64,000 nucleotides of DNA from Accumulibacter sp. Its GTDB lineage: Bacteria > Pseudomonadota > Gammaproteobacteria > Burkholderiales > Rhodocyclaceae. Both the position numbers and the translations under genes were made by a program. The notes under the pieces are model-generated. The model searched no databases and was not told where the DNA came from. It worked only from the letters and a program-made list of their open reading frames with translations. Shown piece by piece: positions 1 to 7,863 of the stretch (position 1 is the stretch's first letter; the number at the start of each line of letters is the position of its first letter). The stretch covers positions 4,464,001-4,528,000 of the forward strand of contig NZ_JAZKUG010000001.1 of assembly GCF_036625195.1 (NCBI RefSeq), given 5' to 3'.

Positions 1-1491
1 TACGTCCAGGGATCGCCGTGGAACTACGTCGACTACAACTACGCCGGCTTCAAGACCGCCAACCAGAGCCGCACCGCGATGGTCTATGTCGGTGCCAACG
101 ACGGCATGCTGCACGCCTTCAACGCCAGCACCGGCGAGGAGGCGTGGGCCTACGTGCCGGGCGCGGTCCTCTCGCGCCTGTTCAAGCTCGCCGACAAGAA
201 CTACGGGGCGCAGAACATGCACCAGTTCACCGTCGATGGCACGCCGGTGGTCGGCGACATCTGCGTCAGTGACTGCGCGACGCCCGCGTCCGGGTCGCTG
301 CCGACCGTCTGGAAGACGATCCTCGTCGGCGGCCTGAACAACGGTGGCCGCGGCTACTACGCGCTCGACATCACCAACCCGGCAGCGCCGAAGGCCTTGT
401 GGGAATTCACCCACAACGACCTCGGCTACAGCTATGGCAACCCGGTGATCACGAAGCTCAAGGACGGCACCTGGGTGGTCGTCGTCACCTCGGGATACAA
501 CAACCTGTCGCCGGGTGACGGCGGTGGCCACCTGTTCATCATCCGGGCCAGCGACGGCACGCTGCTGCGCACGATCTCGACCGGTGCCGGCGACACCACG
601 ACGCCGAGCGGCCTGTCGCGCATCTCGGCCTGGGCCAACTTCCCCGACGCCAACAACACCGCGCAGCGCGTCTATGGCGGCGACCAGCTCGGCAACCTCT
701 GGCGCTTCGACGTCAATGGCGACATCCCGGTGCCCGCCGTCCCGCCCGCAACGCCGGTGTACGACGTACAGCGCCTCGCCACGCTGAAGGATCCGTCGGG
801 TGTCGCGCAGCCGATCACCACCCGGCCGGAACTCGGCAAGGTCGGCCCGCACGCCGTCGTGTACGTTGGGACCGGACAACTGCTCGGCACCGACGACCTG
901 GCGACGACGCAGACGCAGACGATCTACGCCATCAAGGACCGTCTGCTCGACGAGGACTACGGCAGCCCGCGGCCGCTCAGCCCGCCACAGACGACACCGC
1001 CGCCTGGCGATTTCGTCGCCCAGACGCTCACCTCGGCGACCTGCCCGACGGGCAACCCGTTCTGCACGGCCGGCCGGCCGATCGTTCTCGGCACCAGCAA
1101 CCCGGTGGACTTCGACGTCAACGACGGCTGGTACGCCGACTTCCCGGTCGCTGGCGAGCGCGTCAATACCGAACTGCGCCTGCAACTCGGCACGCTGGCG
1201 CTGAACACCAATACGCCGACGCTGGGTGCCTGCGTTCCGGTCGGCATCAGCTTCGCCTACTTCTTCGACTACAGCGGCGGCAGCCCGGTCGACGGCACCA
1301 GCGGCCTCTCCGGCATCCGGCTCGGCGATTATCTGAGCAGCACGCCCAGCGTCATCCGGCTGGTCGACGGCACGATCAAGGAACTGATCCGGACCGACGC
1401 CCCCGGCACCATCAGCACGCCGGTGCCGACGGCGCCATCGCCGCTCGACACCCGCCGCGTCTCGTGGCGCGAGCTGGTCACCGAGCAGTAG
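1..1491 (+). CDS. pilY1: PilY1-type type IV pilus tip/biogenesis protein, C-terminal part (5' end outside window)
   Basis: The frame is open from base 1, so the N-terminal part lies outside the window and 496 residues remain. They contain the PilY1 C-terminal beta-propeller signature: VYVGANDGMLHAFNA near the start, then GGLNNGGRGYYALDITNP and YGGDQLGNLWRFDVNGD, each typical of successive blades. PilY1 proteins sit at the tip or base of type IV pili, bind calcium through the propeller, and act in pilus extension, adhesion and surface sensing. No other pilus gene is visible here; in betaproteobacteria pilY1 usually ends a minor-pilin operon (pilV/W/X), which would lie upstream of base 1. A strong terminator follows the stop. 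The family call is secure. The adhesin/MSCRAMM N-terminus cannot be assessed. Confidence 0.93.
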   Translation, partial: YVQGSPWNYVDYNYAGFKTANQSRTAMVYVGANDGMLHAFNASTGEEAWAYVPGAVLSRLFKLADKNYGAQNMHQFTVDGTPVVGDICVSDCATPASGSLPTVWKTILVGGLNNGGRGYYALDITNPAAPKALWEFTHNDLGYSYGNPVITKLKDGTWVVVVTSGYNNLSPGDGGGHLFIIRASDGTLLRTISTGAGDTTTPSGLSRISAWANFPDANNTAQRVYGGDQLGNLWRFDVNGDIPVPAVPPATPVYDVQRLATLKDPSGVAQPITTRPELGKVGPHAVVYVGTGQLLGTDDLATTQTQTIYAIKDRLLDEDYGSPRPLSPPQTTPPPGDFVAQTLTSATCPTGNPFCTAGRPIVLGTSNPVDFDVNDGWYADFPVAGERVNTELRLQLGTLALNTNTPTLGACVPVGISFAYFFDYSGGSPVDGTSGLSGIRLGDYLSSTPSVIRLVDGTIKELIRTDAPGTISTPVPTAPSPLDTRRVSWRELVTEQ

Positions 1492-1520
1492 CGCCCGATC
1501 CCGCCCGATCCTGCACCAAC

Positions 1521-1551
1521 GGAAAGCCGCGCAAGCGGCTTTCCTTTTTTT
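1521..1551 (+). terminator. Rho-independent terminator of pilY1
   Basis: A perfect 10-bp stem (1521-1530 with 1535-1544) closes a GCAA tetraloop and is followed by seven T. It lies 30 bases after the pilY1 stop and ends that transcription unit. Confidence 0.93.
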
Positions 1552-1603
1552 GGTCACCGCAGTCGCCGAAGTCCCCGGCGACACCCACCGCGTCGCTGCA
1601 GAG

Positions 1604-1621
1604 TGTCGGAAATCTTTACAC
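1604..1621 (+). promoter_or_regulatory. Candidate upstream activator site, PEP-CTERM gene 1
   Basis: The 18-mer TGTCGGAAATCTTTACAC recurs with the same ends (TGTCG...TTTACAC) at 4746-4763 and 29111-29128, each time upstream of a PEP-CTERM gene. The outer GTGT/ACAC is an inverted repeat. It ends 85 bp before the -24 box, a usual distance for a sigma-54 enhancer-binding protein. PEP-CTERM systems are known to be associated with the PrsK/PrsR two-component pair; PrsR is a natural candidate binder, but that is inference. Confidence 0.65.
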
Positions 1622-1706
1622 CGAGCTTCCTGGACACCGCCTGGACGAACCGAGCCCATATCTTATCAATTTTTAAATCAACATACTGGAAAGAGTCTGT
1701 GAAATC

Positions 1707-1722
1707 TGGCACGGTAACTGCT
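1707..1722 (+). promoter_or_regulatory. Sigma-54 (-24/-12) promoter of PEP-CTERM gene 1
   Basis: TGGCACG-GTAA-CTGCT matches the RpoN consensus TGGCACG-N4-TTGCW at all but one position, with GG and GC at the required spacing. The predicted start near 1733 leaves a leader of about 49 nt before the ATG at 1782. The paralogue at 4849-4864 has the same element. Confidence 0.85.
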
Positions 1723-1781
1723 TTCTTTTCTTTGCGGGACGAAGCGTTCTTCCCGGACTGACCAACTGAAGAGAGGACAAC

Positions 1782-2531
1782 ATGAAAAAACTCAACAAGG
1801 CACTGGCCGTCGCGGCCGTTGCAGTGAGCGCAGCCTACATGCCGGCCGCCCAAGCCACCGACGTGGCTCTCGAACTCGCTCTCCTGATCGATGTCTCGGG
1901 CAGCGTCGACGCCAGCGAGTACGCTCTGCAGAAGGGTGGCTATGTGCAGGCCTTCCAGAGCGCCGGCATCCAGAACCTGATCGAGAACTTCACCGGTGGC
2001 AAGGGCATCGCCGTGACCTACATCGAATGGTCGAGCGCCAACGAGCAGGCTCAACTGGTGGGCTGGACGCACCTGCAGACTGCTGCCGACGCCAACGCCT
2101 TCGCTGCCGCCGTCAACGGCACGGCTCGTGCATTCAGCGGCCTGACCGCCCCCGGCAGCGCGATCAATTTCGCCGCTCCGCTGTTCAACAACAGTTTTGA
2201 CGGCCGCCAGGTCATCGACGTTTCGGGCGACGGCGAAGAGAACGACGGCGCCAATACGGCGACGGCTCGCAACAACGCCCTCGTCGGCGGTGTCAACGCA
2301 ATCAACGGTCTGGCCATCGGTGGTGCTGGTCTCATCGCTTGGTACGACGCCAACATCAAGGGCGGAACCAACGCCTTCGTCATCGGAGTATCGCAGTTCT
2401 CCGACTTCGCCGGCGCCGTCGAGACCAAGATCGGTCGCGAAATCACCGGCGCTCCCGAGCCGGGTTCGCTGGCCCTCGCCGGCCTCGCCCTGGCCGGTGT
2501 CGCAGGCCTGCGCCGCAAGCAGCGTTCCTGA
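1782..2531 (+). CDS. DUF1194/VWA-like PEP-CTERM surface protein, copy 1
   Basis: This 249-residue exported protein has a Sec signal peptide (KALAVAAVAVSAAYMPAAQA, cleavage near residue 26). A von Willebrand A-like domain of the DUF1194 type follows, with a MIDAS-style D37-x-S39-x-S41 motif. The last 27 residues are a PEP-CTERM tail: PEP at 225-227, a hydrophobic segment and a basic RRKQRS end. Exosortase recognises the PEP motif and sorts the protein to the cell surface or matrix. The start is set by GAGAGGA upstream. It differs from the copy at 4923 at 31 of 249 positions by eye, about half of them clustered in residues 180-215. Regulation is by the -24/-12 promoter and upstream motif. Its ligand is unknown. 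Confidence 0.9.
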   Translation: MKKLNKALAVAAVAVSAAYMPAAQATDVALELALLIDVSGSVDASEYALQKGGYVQAFQSAGIQNLIENFTGGKGIAVTYIEWSSANEQAQLVGWTHLQTAADANAFAAAVNGTARAFSGLTAPGSAINFAAPLFNNSFDGRQVIDVSGDGEENDGANTATARNNALVGGVNAINGLAIGGAGLIAWYDANIKGGTNAFVIGVSQFSDFAGAVETKIGREITGAPEPGSLALAGLALAGVAGLRRKQRS

Positions 2532-2541
2532 TCGCAGTTCG

Positions 2542-4381
2542 ATCGGCATAGGGGCGGTCAGAGTACCTGACCGTTCCCCTGCCACACCACCCGGCATGCG
2601 GGTCCGCACCGGGCGGTTCAAGTAGTTGAGGTTATGAGAGACGCGGCACGCCGAGTCGGTCGAAGTAAGCGATCGGCATCACACGATTCAGCGCGAAGCA
2701 GCTGTTACGCCACCATCGACGGCTGTTTGCGGCGATCCGATGGGCATCCGGCTTAGCAGCACCCAACGCCAGCAATTCCCGATACATCGTCGTACCCCGA
2801 CGCCAGTGCTTGAGTTGCAGAGCACGCAACCGGTGACGCAACCACTCGTCGAGTTCGCGGAACACTTTCGGCGTCTGCGCAAGCTGAAAGTATCCCTTCC
2901 AGCCCGGCATGTAAGTCCGGAGCCGTTCCACTACGTCCGGCAGGCTACGCCCGCCCGAGCGACGCGTCAGTTGTCGGATGCGTTGCTTGTAGGTTTCTTT
3001 TGCCTTGTCGGCAACCCGGCATTTCACTTGGCCACCTGGACCATACCAGAAGCTAAAGCTCAGGAACTTGCGACCAGATGCCGGTGCAACCGCCGTCTTG
3101 GCTTCATTCACCTTCAGGTGAAGTTGCTCATAGAGTCGGCGCAGCCCATTGAGTACCCGCTCACCGGCCTGCCGACTGCGCACATAGACATTGCAGTCGT
3201 CGGCATAGCGAACGAAACGATGACCACGCGTTTCCAGCGCACGATCCACCTCGTCGAGCAACACATTAGCCAGCAGCGGCGACAGCGGGCCGCCTTGCGG
3301 CGTCCCCTCGTACCGCTGCATGACCACGCCGCCATCCATGATGCCGGCCACAAGGTAACGACGAATCAGCCGCAGCACGGCCTTGTCGTCGATTCGCCTC
3401 GATAACCGTTCCATCAGAATGTCGTGATTGACCCGGTCGAAGAACTTCTCCAAATCGACATCGACCACCATCCGGTAACCGTCCTGCACGTAGCGCCGCG
3501 CCGTGAGCACGGCGTCGTGCGCACGGCGTCCGGGTCGGAAGCCGAAGCTGTATTCGGAGAACGTCGGATCAATCATCGGCTGCAAGACCTGCAGCAGGGC
3601 TTGCTGGATCAGCCGATCCGTCACCGTCGGAATCCCCAATTCCCGCATCCCGCCACCGCTCTTCGGAATCTGTACGCGCCGCACTGGCTCAGGCCGGTAA
3701 CTGCCGTTCAGTAATGCCTCCCGAATCCCCGGCCAGTGCGTTCTCAGGTACGCCGCCGTCTCGACAATCGTCCGTCCATCCACCCCAGCACTGCCGCGAT
3801 TGGCTTTGACGCGTTTCCACGCCATTACCATGTTCGCGCTCGCGAGCGCCTGCGTGAGCAGGTCATCTCGCCCTGAACCTTCGAGTCCCTGTCGCGCCGG
3901 CCGTGCTTCATCACGCAACGCTTCGGGCTTGGCTTCACCTCGCCCTCCCACCTTGCGCCCCGGTTGCCCGAGCTTCTGATGCATTGCACTTCCAAGCAAC
4001 ATGGCCGTCGGCCCTCCTACTCGTTCGACCCTTCGCCCGCTACCGGCGGCTACTATGGCCTCTGCTGACTTCTCGCTCCGGCTTGTCTCCGTCGGCCTTT
4101 CAGCCGTAAGGCGAGAGCTCCCCAGGTAAGAACGCACTCCTTCCCTGCACAGCCGCCGAATCTACGCCACTTCGCCTTGATCACGAGAGCTTCGCGGTCT
4201 CTGGCCCGCTCGCCCTGCTCGGCAGCGCCTTCTATCCGGTTCTTGTTCATCGGCTCGCAGTTTCGCTCCACGCTTCCTTCCCACCATCGGTCGCCCTCAG
4301 GCAGTTGCGCTTCGCTTCGTTCGCTGTGATCAACTTACGGCGGGACTTGCACCCGCAAGAGTGCGCCCATGCTGGGCGCAC
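2542..4381 (-). mobile_element. Group II intron (ribozyme plus RT/maturase), complete
   Basis: On the minus strand the element begins at 4381 with GTGCGCCCAGC, the GUGCG-type 5' end of group II introns. It ends at 2542 with ...CCGAT. Just before the 3' end lies a domain V-like hairpin (about 2581-2623) and a domain VI-like hairpin (about 2545-2580). The ends are fixed by comparison with the duplicated copy: removing 2542-4381 joins ...GCAGTTCG to CAGCGAAA..., which is exactly the uninterrupted sequence at 5675-5690. The intron lies antisense to the PEP-CTERM gene, about 10 nt beyond a terminator hairpin read on its own strand. Insertion next to terminators is a known habit of group IIC introns; the class is not settled here. 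Confidence 0.9.
2632..4002 (-). CDS. ltrA: Group II intron reverse transcriptase/maturase
   Basis: This intron-encoded protein is about 456 residues from the preferred ATG at 4002, which has AGGAGGG upstream. The frame stays open to 4137, so a longer 501-residue reading is possible. RT blocks run from AWKRVKANRGSAGVDG through FGFRPGRRAHDAV, VDLEKFFDRVNHD, GTPQGGPLSPLLAN and the catalytic RYADD, then the maturase X region with WKGYFQLAQTP. It ends after RRWWRNS without an HNH endonuclease domain. This implies mobility into single-stranded or transcribed targets rather than by second-strand cleavage. No frame damage is seen, so it is probably active. It promotes splicing and retrohoming of the surrounding ribozyme. 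Confidence 0.95.
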   Translation of the reverse strand: MLLGSAMHQKLGQPGRKVGGRGEAKPEALRDEARPARQGLEGSGRDDLLTQALASANMVMAWKRVKANRGSAGVDGRTIVETAAYLRTHWPGIREALLNGSYRPEPVRRVQIPKSGGGMRELGIPTVTDRLIQQALLQVLQPMIDPTFSEYSFGFRPGRRAHDAVLTARRYVQDGYRMVVDVDLEKFFDRVNHDILMERLSRRIDDKAVLRLIRRYLVAGIMDGGVVMQRYEGTPQGGPLSPLLANVLLDEVDRALETRGHRFVRYADDCNVYVRSRQAGERVLNGLRRLYEQLHLKVNEAKTAVAPASGRKFLSFSFWYGPGGQVKCRVADKAKETYKQRIRQLTRRSGGRSLPDVVERLRTYMPGWKGYFQLAQTPKVFRELDEWLRHRLRALQLKHWRRGTTMYRELLALGAAKPDAHRIAANSRRWWRNSCFALNRVMPIAYFDRLGVPRLS

Positions 4382-4387
4382 CAGCGA

Positions 4388-4420
4388 AAAGGCCGGCACC
4401 CTCGGGTTGCCGGCCTTTTT
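4388..4420 (+). terminator. Displaced terminator of PEP-CTERM gene 1
   Basis: A GGCCGGCA/TGCCGGCC hairpin (4391-4415) has T5 on the plus strand and T4 on the minus strand, so it is potentially bidirectional. It is the copy of the terminator at 5689-5721 but is now separated from its gene by the 1.84-kb intron. Transcripts of gene 1 must cross the antisense intron to reach it. Confidence 0.85.
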
Positions 4421-4496
4421 CATTCTGCAACCGGCCGCCACGCCTGCGGCCGTGACCAGCGGAGTCCTGCAGCTCCCGCCCGCTCCGTCCGGACAA

Positions 4497-4733
4497 TCAC
4501 TCTTTCCCCTGACGGCGAACGAACGGGCACCAGCATCGCTCCTGCCAGGCGGTGGCCAGCCGCACGTGGCGGTCGATGTCCCCTACGGCAACGACGGCTC
4601 GATCGCCCGACACGCGCCACCCGTCGTGGCCCGGAAGGGCCAGCGAGCCCATGGCACCGGTTCCCCACTGCTCCGGCAGGAGGCGCTCCTTGCTCCCGCC
4701 GCATCGCCGCAAGCCTCCAGCGACAGCCGCCAC
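4497..4733 (-). pseudogene. Remnant of a lytic transglycosylase (catalytic-region fragment)
   Basis: The minus-strand frame reads DIDRHVRLATAWQERCWCPFVRRQGKE. This matches LYRHLVLATAWQESCWRQFVRRQGK of the intact transglycosylase at 5888-7393, around its catalytic AWQES. DNA similarity is clear over about 4500-4610 and fades beyond. Neither the downstream GAVGLMQ/YNGGP motifs nor the N-terminal half is present. It sits in the same relative place as the intact gene: convergent with, and after the terminator of, the preceding PEP-CTERM gene. It is therefore the decayed twin produced by the tandem duplication. About 120 bp between it and the next upstream motif show nothing recognisable. Confidence 0.85.
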
Positions 4734-4745
4734 GCCACGGCCCGA

Positions 4746-4763
4746 TGTCGAAACTTTTTACAC
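4746..4763 (+). promoter_or_regulatory. Candidate upstream activator site, PEP-CTERM gene 2
   Basis: TGTCGAAACTTTTTACAC is the second instance of the 18-bp motif described at 1604. It again ends 85 bp before the -24 box. Confidence 0.65.
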
Positions 4764-4848
4764 TCCCCCGCGACGGCGACTCCGGGAAAGCCGGTTCCGG
4801 AGTTGGAAAAGGTTCTAAATCCGTTGCTTGATTGACTCATTCGATGGT

Positions 4849-4864
4849 TGGCACGGTTTCTGCT
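4849..4864 (+). promoter_or_regulatory. Sigma-54 (-24/-12) promoter of PEP-CTERM gene 2
   Basis: TGGCACG-GTTT-CTGCT keeps the full -24 box and the -12 GC, with a predicted start near 4875 and a 48-nt leader. The bases between -24 and -12 differ from copy 1 while the boxes are preserved, which suggests selection. Confidence 0.85.
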
Positions 4865-4922
4865 TAGATAGATCGCGGGACGAAATGTTCTTCCCGAACC
4901 AACCAACTCAAGTGAGGACAAC

Positions 4923-5672
4923 ATGAACAAAATCAGCAAGGCACTGGCCGTCGCGGCCGTTGCAGTCAGCGCCGCTTACATGCCGGCCGCCCAAGCCACC
5001 GACGTCGCCGTCGAACTGGCTCTCCTGATCGACGTCTCGGGCAGCGTCGACGGCACCGAGTACGCTCTGCAGAAGGGCGGCTACGTGCAGGCCTTCCAGA
5101 GCGCCAGCATCCAGAACCTGATCGAGAACTTCACCGGTGGCAAGGGCATCGCCGTCACCTTCGTCGAGTGGTCGGGCGCCGGCGAGCAGGCGCAGACGGT
5201 CGGATGGACGCACCTGCAGACGGCTGCCGACGCGAACGCCTTTGCCGCCGCCATCGCCGGCACGGCCCGCCAGTTCAGCGGCCTGACCGCTCCGGGCAGC
5301 GCGATCAACTTTGCCGCTCCGCTGTTCACCAACAGTTTTGACGGCCGCCAGGTCATCGACGTTTCGGGTGACGGCGAAGAGAACGACGGCGCCAATACCG
5401 CGACGGCTCGCAACAACGCCCTCGCCGGCGGCGTCAACTCAATCAACGGTCTGCCGATCGGTGGCGCCGGTCTTGCCGCATGGTACGCCGCCAACATCCA
5501 GGGCGGCGCCGGTTCCTTCGTCATCCCGGCCAACGACTTCGCCGCCTTCGCCGGCGCCGTCGAGACCAAGATCGGTCGCGAGATCACCGGTGCTCCCGAG
5601 CCGGGTTCGCTGGCCCTCGCCGGCCTCGCGCTGGCCGGTGTCGCAGGCCTGCGCCGCAAGCAGCGTTCCTGA
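4923..5672 (+). CDS. DUF1194/VWA-like PEP-CTERM surface protein, copy 2
   Basis: This 249-residue paralogue of the 1782 gene has the same architecture: signal peptide, VWA/DUF1194 domain with DVSGSVD, and a PEP-CTERM tail identical over its last 39 residues. Identity is 218/249 by eye. Differences concentrate in residues about 180-215 (GLPIGGAGLAAWYAANIQGG region), which may be the surface that diverges in binding. The ATG has GTGAGGA seven bases upstream. It carries its own sigma-54 promoter and terminator, so it is monocistronic. The convergent lytic transglycosylase follows after the terminator. Function beyond surface display is unknown. Confidence 0.9.
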   Translation: MNKISKALAVAAVAVSAAYMPAAQATDVAVELALLIDVSGSVDGTEYALQKGGYVQAFQSASIQNLIENFTGGKGIAVTFVEWSGAGEQAQTVGWTHLQTAADANAFAAAIAGTARQFSGLTAPGSAINFAAPLFTNSFDGRQVIDVSGDGEENDGANTATARNNALAGGVNSINGLPIGGAGLAAWYAANIQGGAGSFVIPANDFAAFAGAVETKIGREITGAPEPGSLALAGLALAGVAGLRRKQRS

Positions 5673-5688
5673 TCGCAGTTCGCAGCGA

Positions 5689-5721
5689 AAGGGCCGGCAC
5701 CCTCGGGTTGCCGGCCTTTTT
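5689..5721 (+). terminator. Bidirectional terminator between PEP-CTERM gene 2 and the transglycosylase
   Basis: A GGCCGGCA/TGCCGGCC hairpin (5692-5716) is followed by T5 on the plus strand and preceded by AAA on that strand. It serves the DUF1194 gene and could also stop the convergent transglycosylase transcript. The boundary 5682|5683 is the empty site that corresponds to the intron insertion in copy 1. Confidence 0.85.
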
Positions 5722-5887
5722 CATTCTGCAACCGGCCGCCACGCCTGCGGCCGTGACCAGCGCAGTGCGGCGGCTCCTGCTCCATGCGGGCGATCACGGG
5801 CACCTGCAATCGCCGCCAGCCACGCCCGACGCAAGGCCGGACACTGGTCCGGAAGACGCCATCGGGCGCACGCCGCCCGCGGCCCGC

Positions 5888-7393
5888 TCACTTCCCGCCG
5901 CGCCGATCGCCGCCACCGAGGCACTTGCCGACTTCCAATTCCTTGCCCTCCTTCACCGCCAGGTACTTCTGGAAGAAGGATTCGTCGATCTGCCGCAGAT
6001 CGGCGCGCTGCTTCGGCTGGCGGAAGCGTGTGAGGTGTCCCGGCCCGCCGTTGTAGACCGCGTAGGTGCCCCGTGCCAGGTCGTCGACATCGGCCGCATC
6101 GGGCTGCTCGGCTCTCGCCAGCGCATAGTCGCGCAGGTAGTGGTGCAGAATCTCGGCGCCCGCGCGGCCGTTGTAGCCGACATCCCCGTGCAACCCGGCA
6201 ACGTCATAGAAGCCGCGCCAAACGCGCGGGTAGACCTGCATCAGGCCGACGGCGCCGATCCCCGACTGGATCGGCTGCACTTTCCCCTGCCGGCGGACGA
6301 ACTGGCGCCAGCAGCTCTCCTGCCAGGCAGTGGCCAGGACCAGGTGGCGGTAGAGCCCATGAAACGGCGGCTCGATCGCCCGTCCGGCGGTCTCTCGCTG
6401 TTGCAGCGTGGCGTCGGCGGTCCGTTGCAACAGCGTCCGCATCGCCGGCAGGTACTCCGCCAGATCGCTGCGTGTCGGCAGCCAGTTGTTCAGCCGCTGC
6501 GCCAGGGCTGCCGCCTCCAGGTCGATCACCGGCGCCACCGCCACCGGCGCACCATGGGCCGCAGCCATGAGCCAATGGCCGCCAGCCCGGCCTGCCGGCG
6601 GGCTGGCACCGAGCAGCGGGCTCGGCTGCGCTGGCGGCAGCGGCGCGCCGAAGCCGAAGAGCAGGCGCAGCTCCGGGTCGAGCGCGAGGTCGTAGGCCAG
6701 CGGATCGCCGGCGCCGGCCGGCAGGATCAGACGGGCCAGCTCGCGCAGTGCCTGCGGCGTCACCCGCAAACCAAACGCCTCGCCGAGCGCCGGCGCCGCC
6801 TGCAGCGCATCACCGGCGTCGATCAGCGCGCGCAGCGATTGTGCCGCCTGGCGATCGAGATCCTTCGCCAGATGCCGCAACTCCGGCGCCAGCCGCTCCC
6901 AGCTCGACACGAACAGCGCGCGCAAAGGCTCGGGAACCGGTGCCTCGCTCGCCAGCAACGCCACCCCGTCGTGGCGACCGCTGAGCAGGACAAGCAGGAA
7001 GCGCTGCCGCCGGGCGGCGTCGTCCGACCCGGCCGCGACGTGCTTGATGATTCGCGTCAGCACGGCATCCCACAGCTCGGCAGCCTCGACCTTGGACTCC
7101 GCCGCCCGCGGCCGCCGCCGATCCGGCGCCGGCGGCCCGCCCTGGCGCAGGATTTCTCCGACGATCCGCCACGGGTCGGGTACGGCGTCGCGCGCCAGCC
7201 CCGGCATCGCCGTGGCGCCGAGCAGCAGTGCGAGGAGCGGTGCGGCGAACACCCGCAGCGGCGTCGCGCGCCGGCCAGGCCCCGGCTGCAAGTCGGGCAT
7301 CGGCTTCGCGGCCGCCGCCCGAGCACCCGCGGCAACGGCAGTACGACCGTCCGCGTTGGCGACGGTGGCGCGGACGCTCAGCGACGCGGCCAC
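5888..7393 (-). CDS. Lytic transglycosylase (SLT domain), exported
   Basis: This periplasmic or outer-membrane murein hydrolase cleaves the glycan strand with 1,6-anhydro product formation. The C-terminal SLT/lysozyme-like domain (about 345-490) shows AWQES with catalytic Glu359, GAVGLMQ (380-386) and YNGGPG (447-452). The N-terminal 330 residues are an uncharacterised alpha-helical region. The listed start is a GTG at 7393 overlapping the Nudix stop by 16 bp. An ATG at 7300 gives a more normal signal peptide (PLRVFAAPLLALLLGATAMPGLA) and may be the true start. A decayed twin lies at 4497-4733. It may trim peptidoglycan around envelope export, which is inference from its repeated pairing with a PEP-CTERM gene. 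Confidence 0.88.
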   Translation of the reverse strand: MAASLSVRATVANADGRTAVAAGARAAAAKPMPDLQPGPGRRATPLRVFAAPLLALLLGATAMPGLARDAVPDPWRIVGEILRQGGPPAPDRRRPRAAESKVEAAELWDAVLTRIIKHVAAGSDDAARRQRFLLVLLSGRHDGVALLASEAPVPEPLRALFVSSWERLAPELRHLAKDLDRQAAQSLRALIDAGDALQAAPALGEAFGLRVTPQALRELARLILPAGAGDPLAYDLALDPELRLLFGFGAPLPPAQPSPLLGASPPAGRAGGHWLMAAAHGAPVAVAPVIDLEAAALAQRLNNWLPTRSDLAEYLPAMRTLLQRTADATLQQRETAGRAIEPPFHGLYRHLVLATAWQESCWRQFVRRQGKVQPIQSGIGAVGLMQVYPRVWRGFYDVAGLHGDVGYNGRAGAEILHHYLRDYALARAEQPDAADVDDLARGTYAVYNGGPGHLTRFRQPKQRADLRQIDESFFQKYLAVKEGKELEVGKCLGGGDRRGGK

Positions 7394-7863
7394 GCGAGCC
7401 AGTCGCGGACCGCCAGCCCGGTGCCGAAGCCCCAGGGCTTGAGCTTCTCGCGAGCGATCAGCCGGAACTCGGCGAGTTCCTCGTTCAGCCGGATCTCGCC
7501 GTGCGCCGGCAGATGGTAGGCGATGAGCACCTCGTGCCGGCGCGCGAACGGATAGACGCCGATCAGCGTCGCCGCGCCACTGCTCAGGCCCAGCTCTTCG
7601 CGCACTTCACGCGCGACGCCGGCTGCCGGATCCTCGTCGCGTTCGAGGAAGCCGCTGATCAGGCCGAAGGCGCCGGGCGCCCAGGCACGGTTGCGGGCGA
7701 GCAGGATGCGCCCCTCGTACTCGACCAGAGCCGCCAACACGGGCGCCGGATTGTCCCAATGGACGAAGCCGCAGCCGGCCTCGCAGACCTGCCGCCGGCG
7801 ACCGCCTTCGTCGCCGGCGACGAGCCTCGCGGCGCAACGCGGGCAGAAACGCCAGTCGCTCAT
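7378..7863 (-). CDS. Nudix hydrolase with NudC-like zinc ribbon
   Basis: The protein has 161 residues. An N-terminal zinc ribbon (Cys7, Cys10, Cys27, Cys31) precedes a complete Nudix box at 71-93 (G-x5-E-x7-REVREELGL). This combination resembles the second half of NADH pyrophosphatases but is shorter, so the substrate is probably a nucleoside diphosphate derivative; the exact one cannot be told. The ATG at 7863 overlaps the ltaE stop in an ATGA, so the two are translationally coupled. The open frame continues upstream through ltaE to 9081, but that part is a shadow. Confidence 0.9.
   Translation of the reverse strand: MSDWRFCPRCAARLVAGDEGGRRRQVCEAGCGFVHWDNPAPVLAALVEYEGRILLARNRAWAPGAFGLISGFLERDEDPAAGVAREVREELGLSSGAATLIGVYPFARRHEVLIAYHLPAHGEIRLNEELAEFRLIAREKLKPWGFGTGLAVRDWLAWPRR

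Larger units (their letters stand above)
1578..5765 (+). repeat. Tandem duplication of a PEP-CTERM/transglycosylase unit
   Basis: Copy 1 covers about 1578-2541 plus 4382-4475, and copy 2 about 4720-5765. Both contain the upstream motif, the -24/-12 promoter at identical spacing, the DUF1194 gene, the terminator and about 60 bp beyond it. The intron in copy 1 is absent from copy 2. The following convergent transglycosylase is intact after copy 2 and a remnant after copy 1. Confidence 0.85.

Noticed and set aside
3379..4137. Short arrays in the intron as a possible CRISPR or retron
   Set aside because: There are no regularly spaced repeats and no retron msr/msd pairing; the RT is a clear group II maturase.
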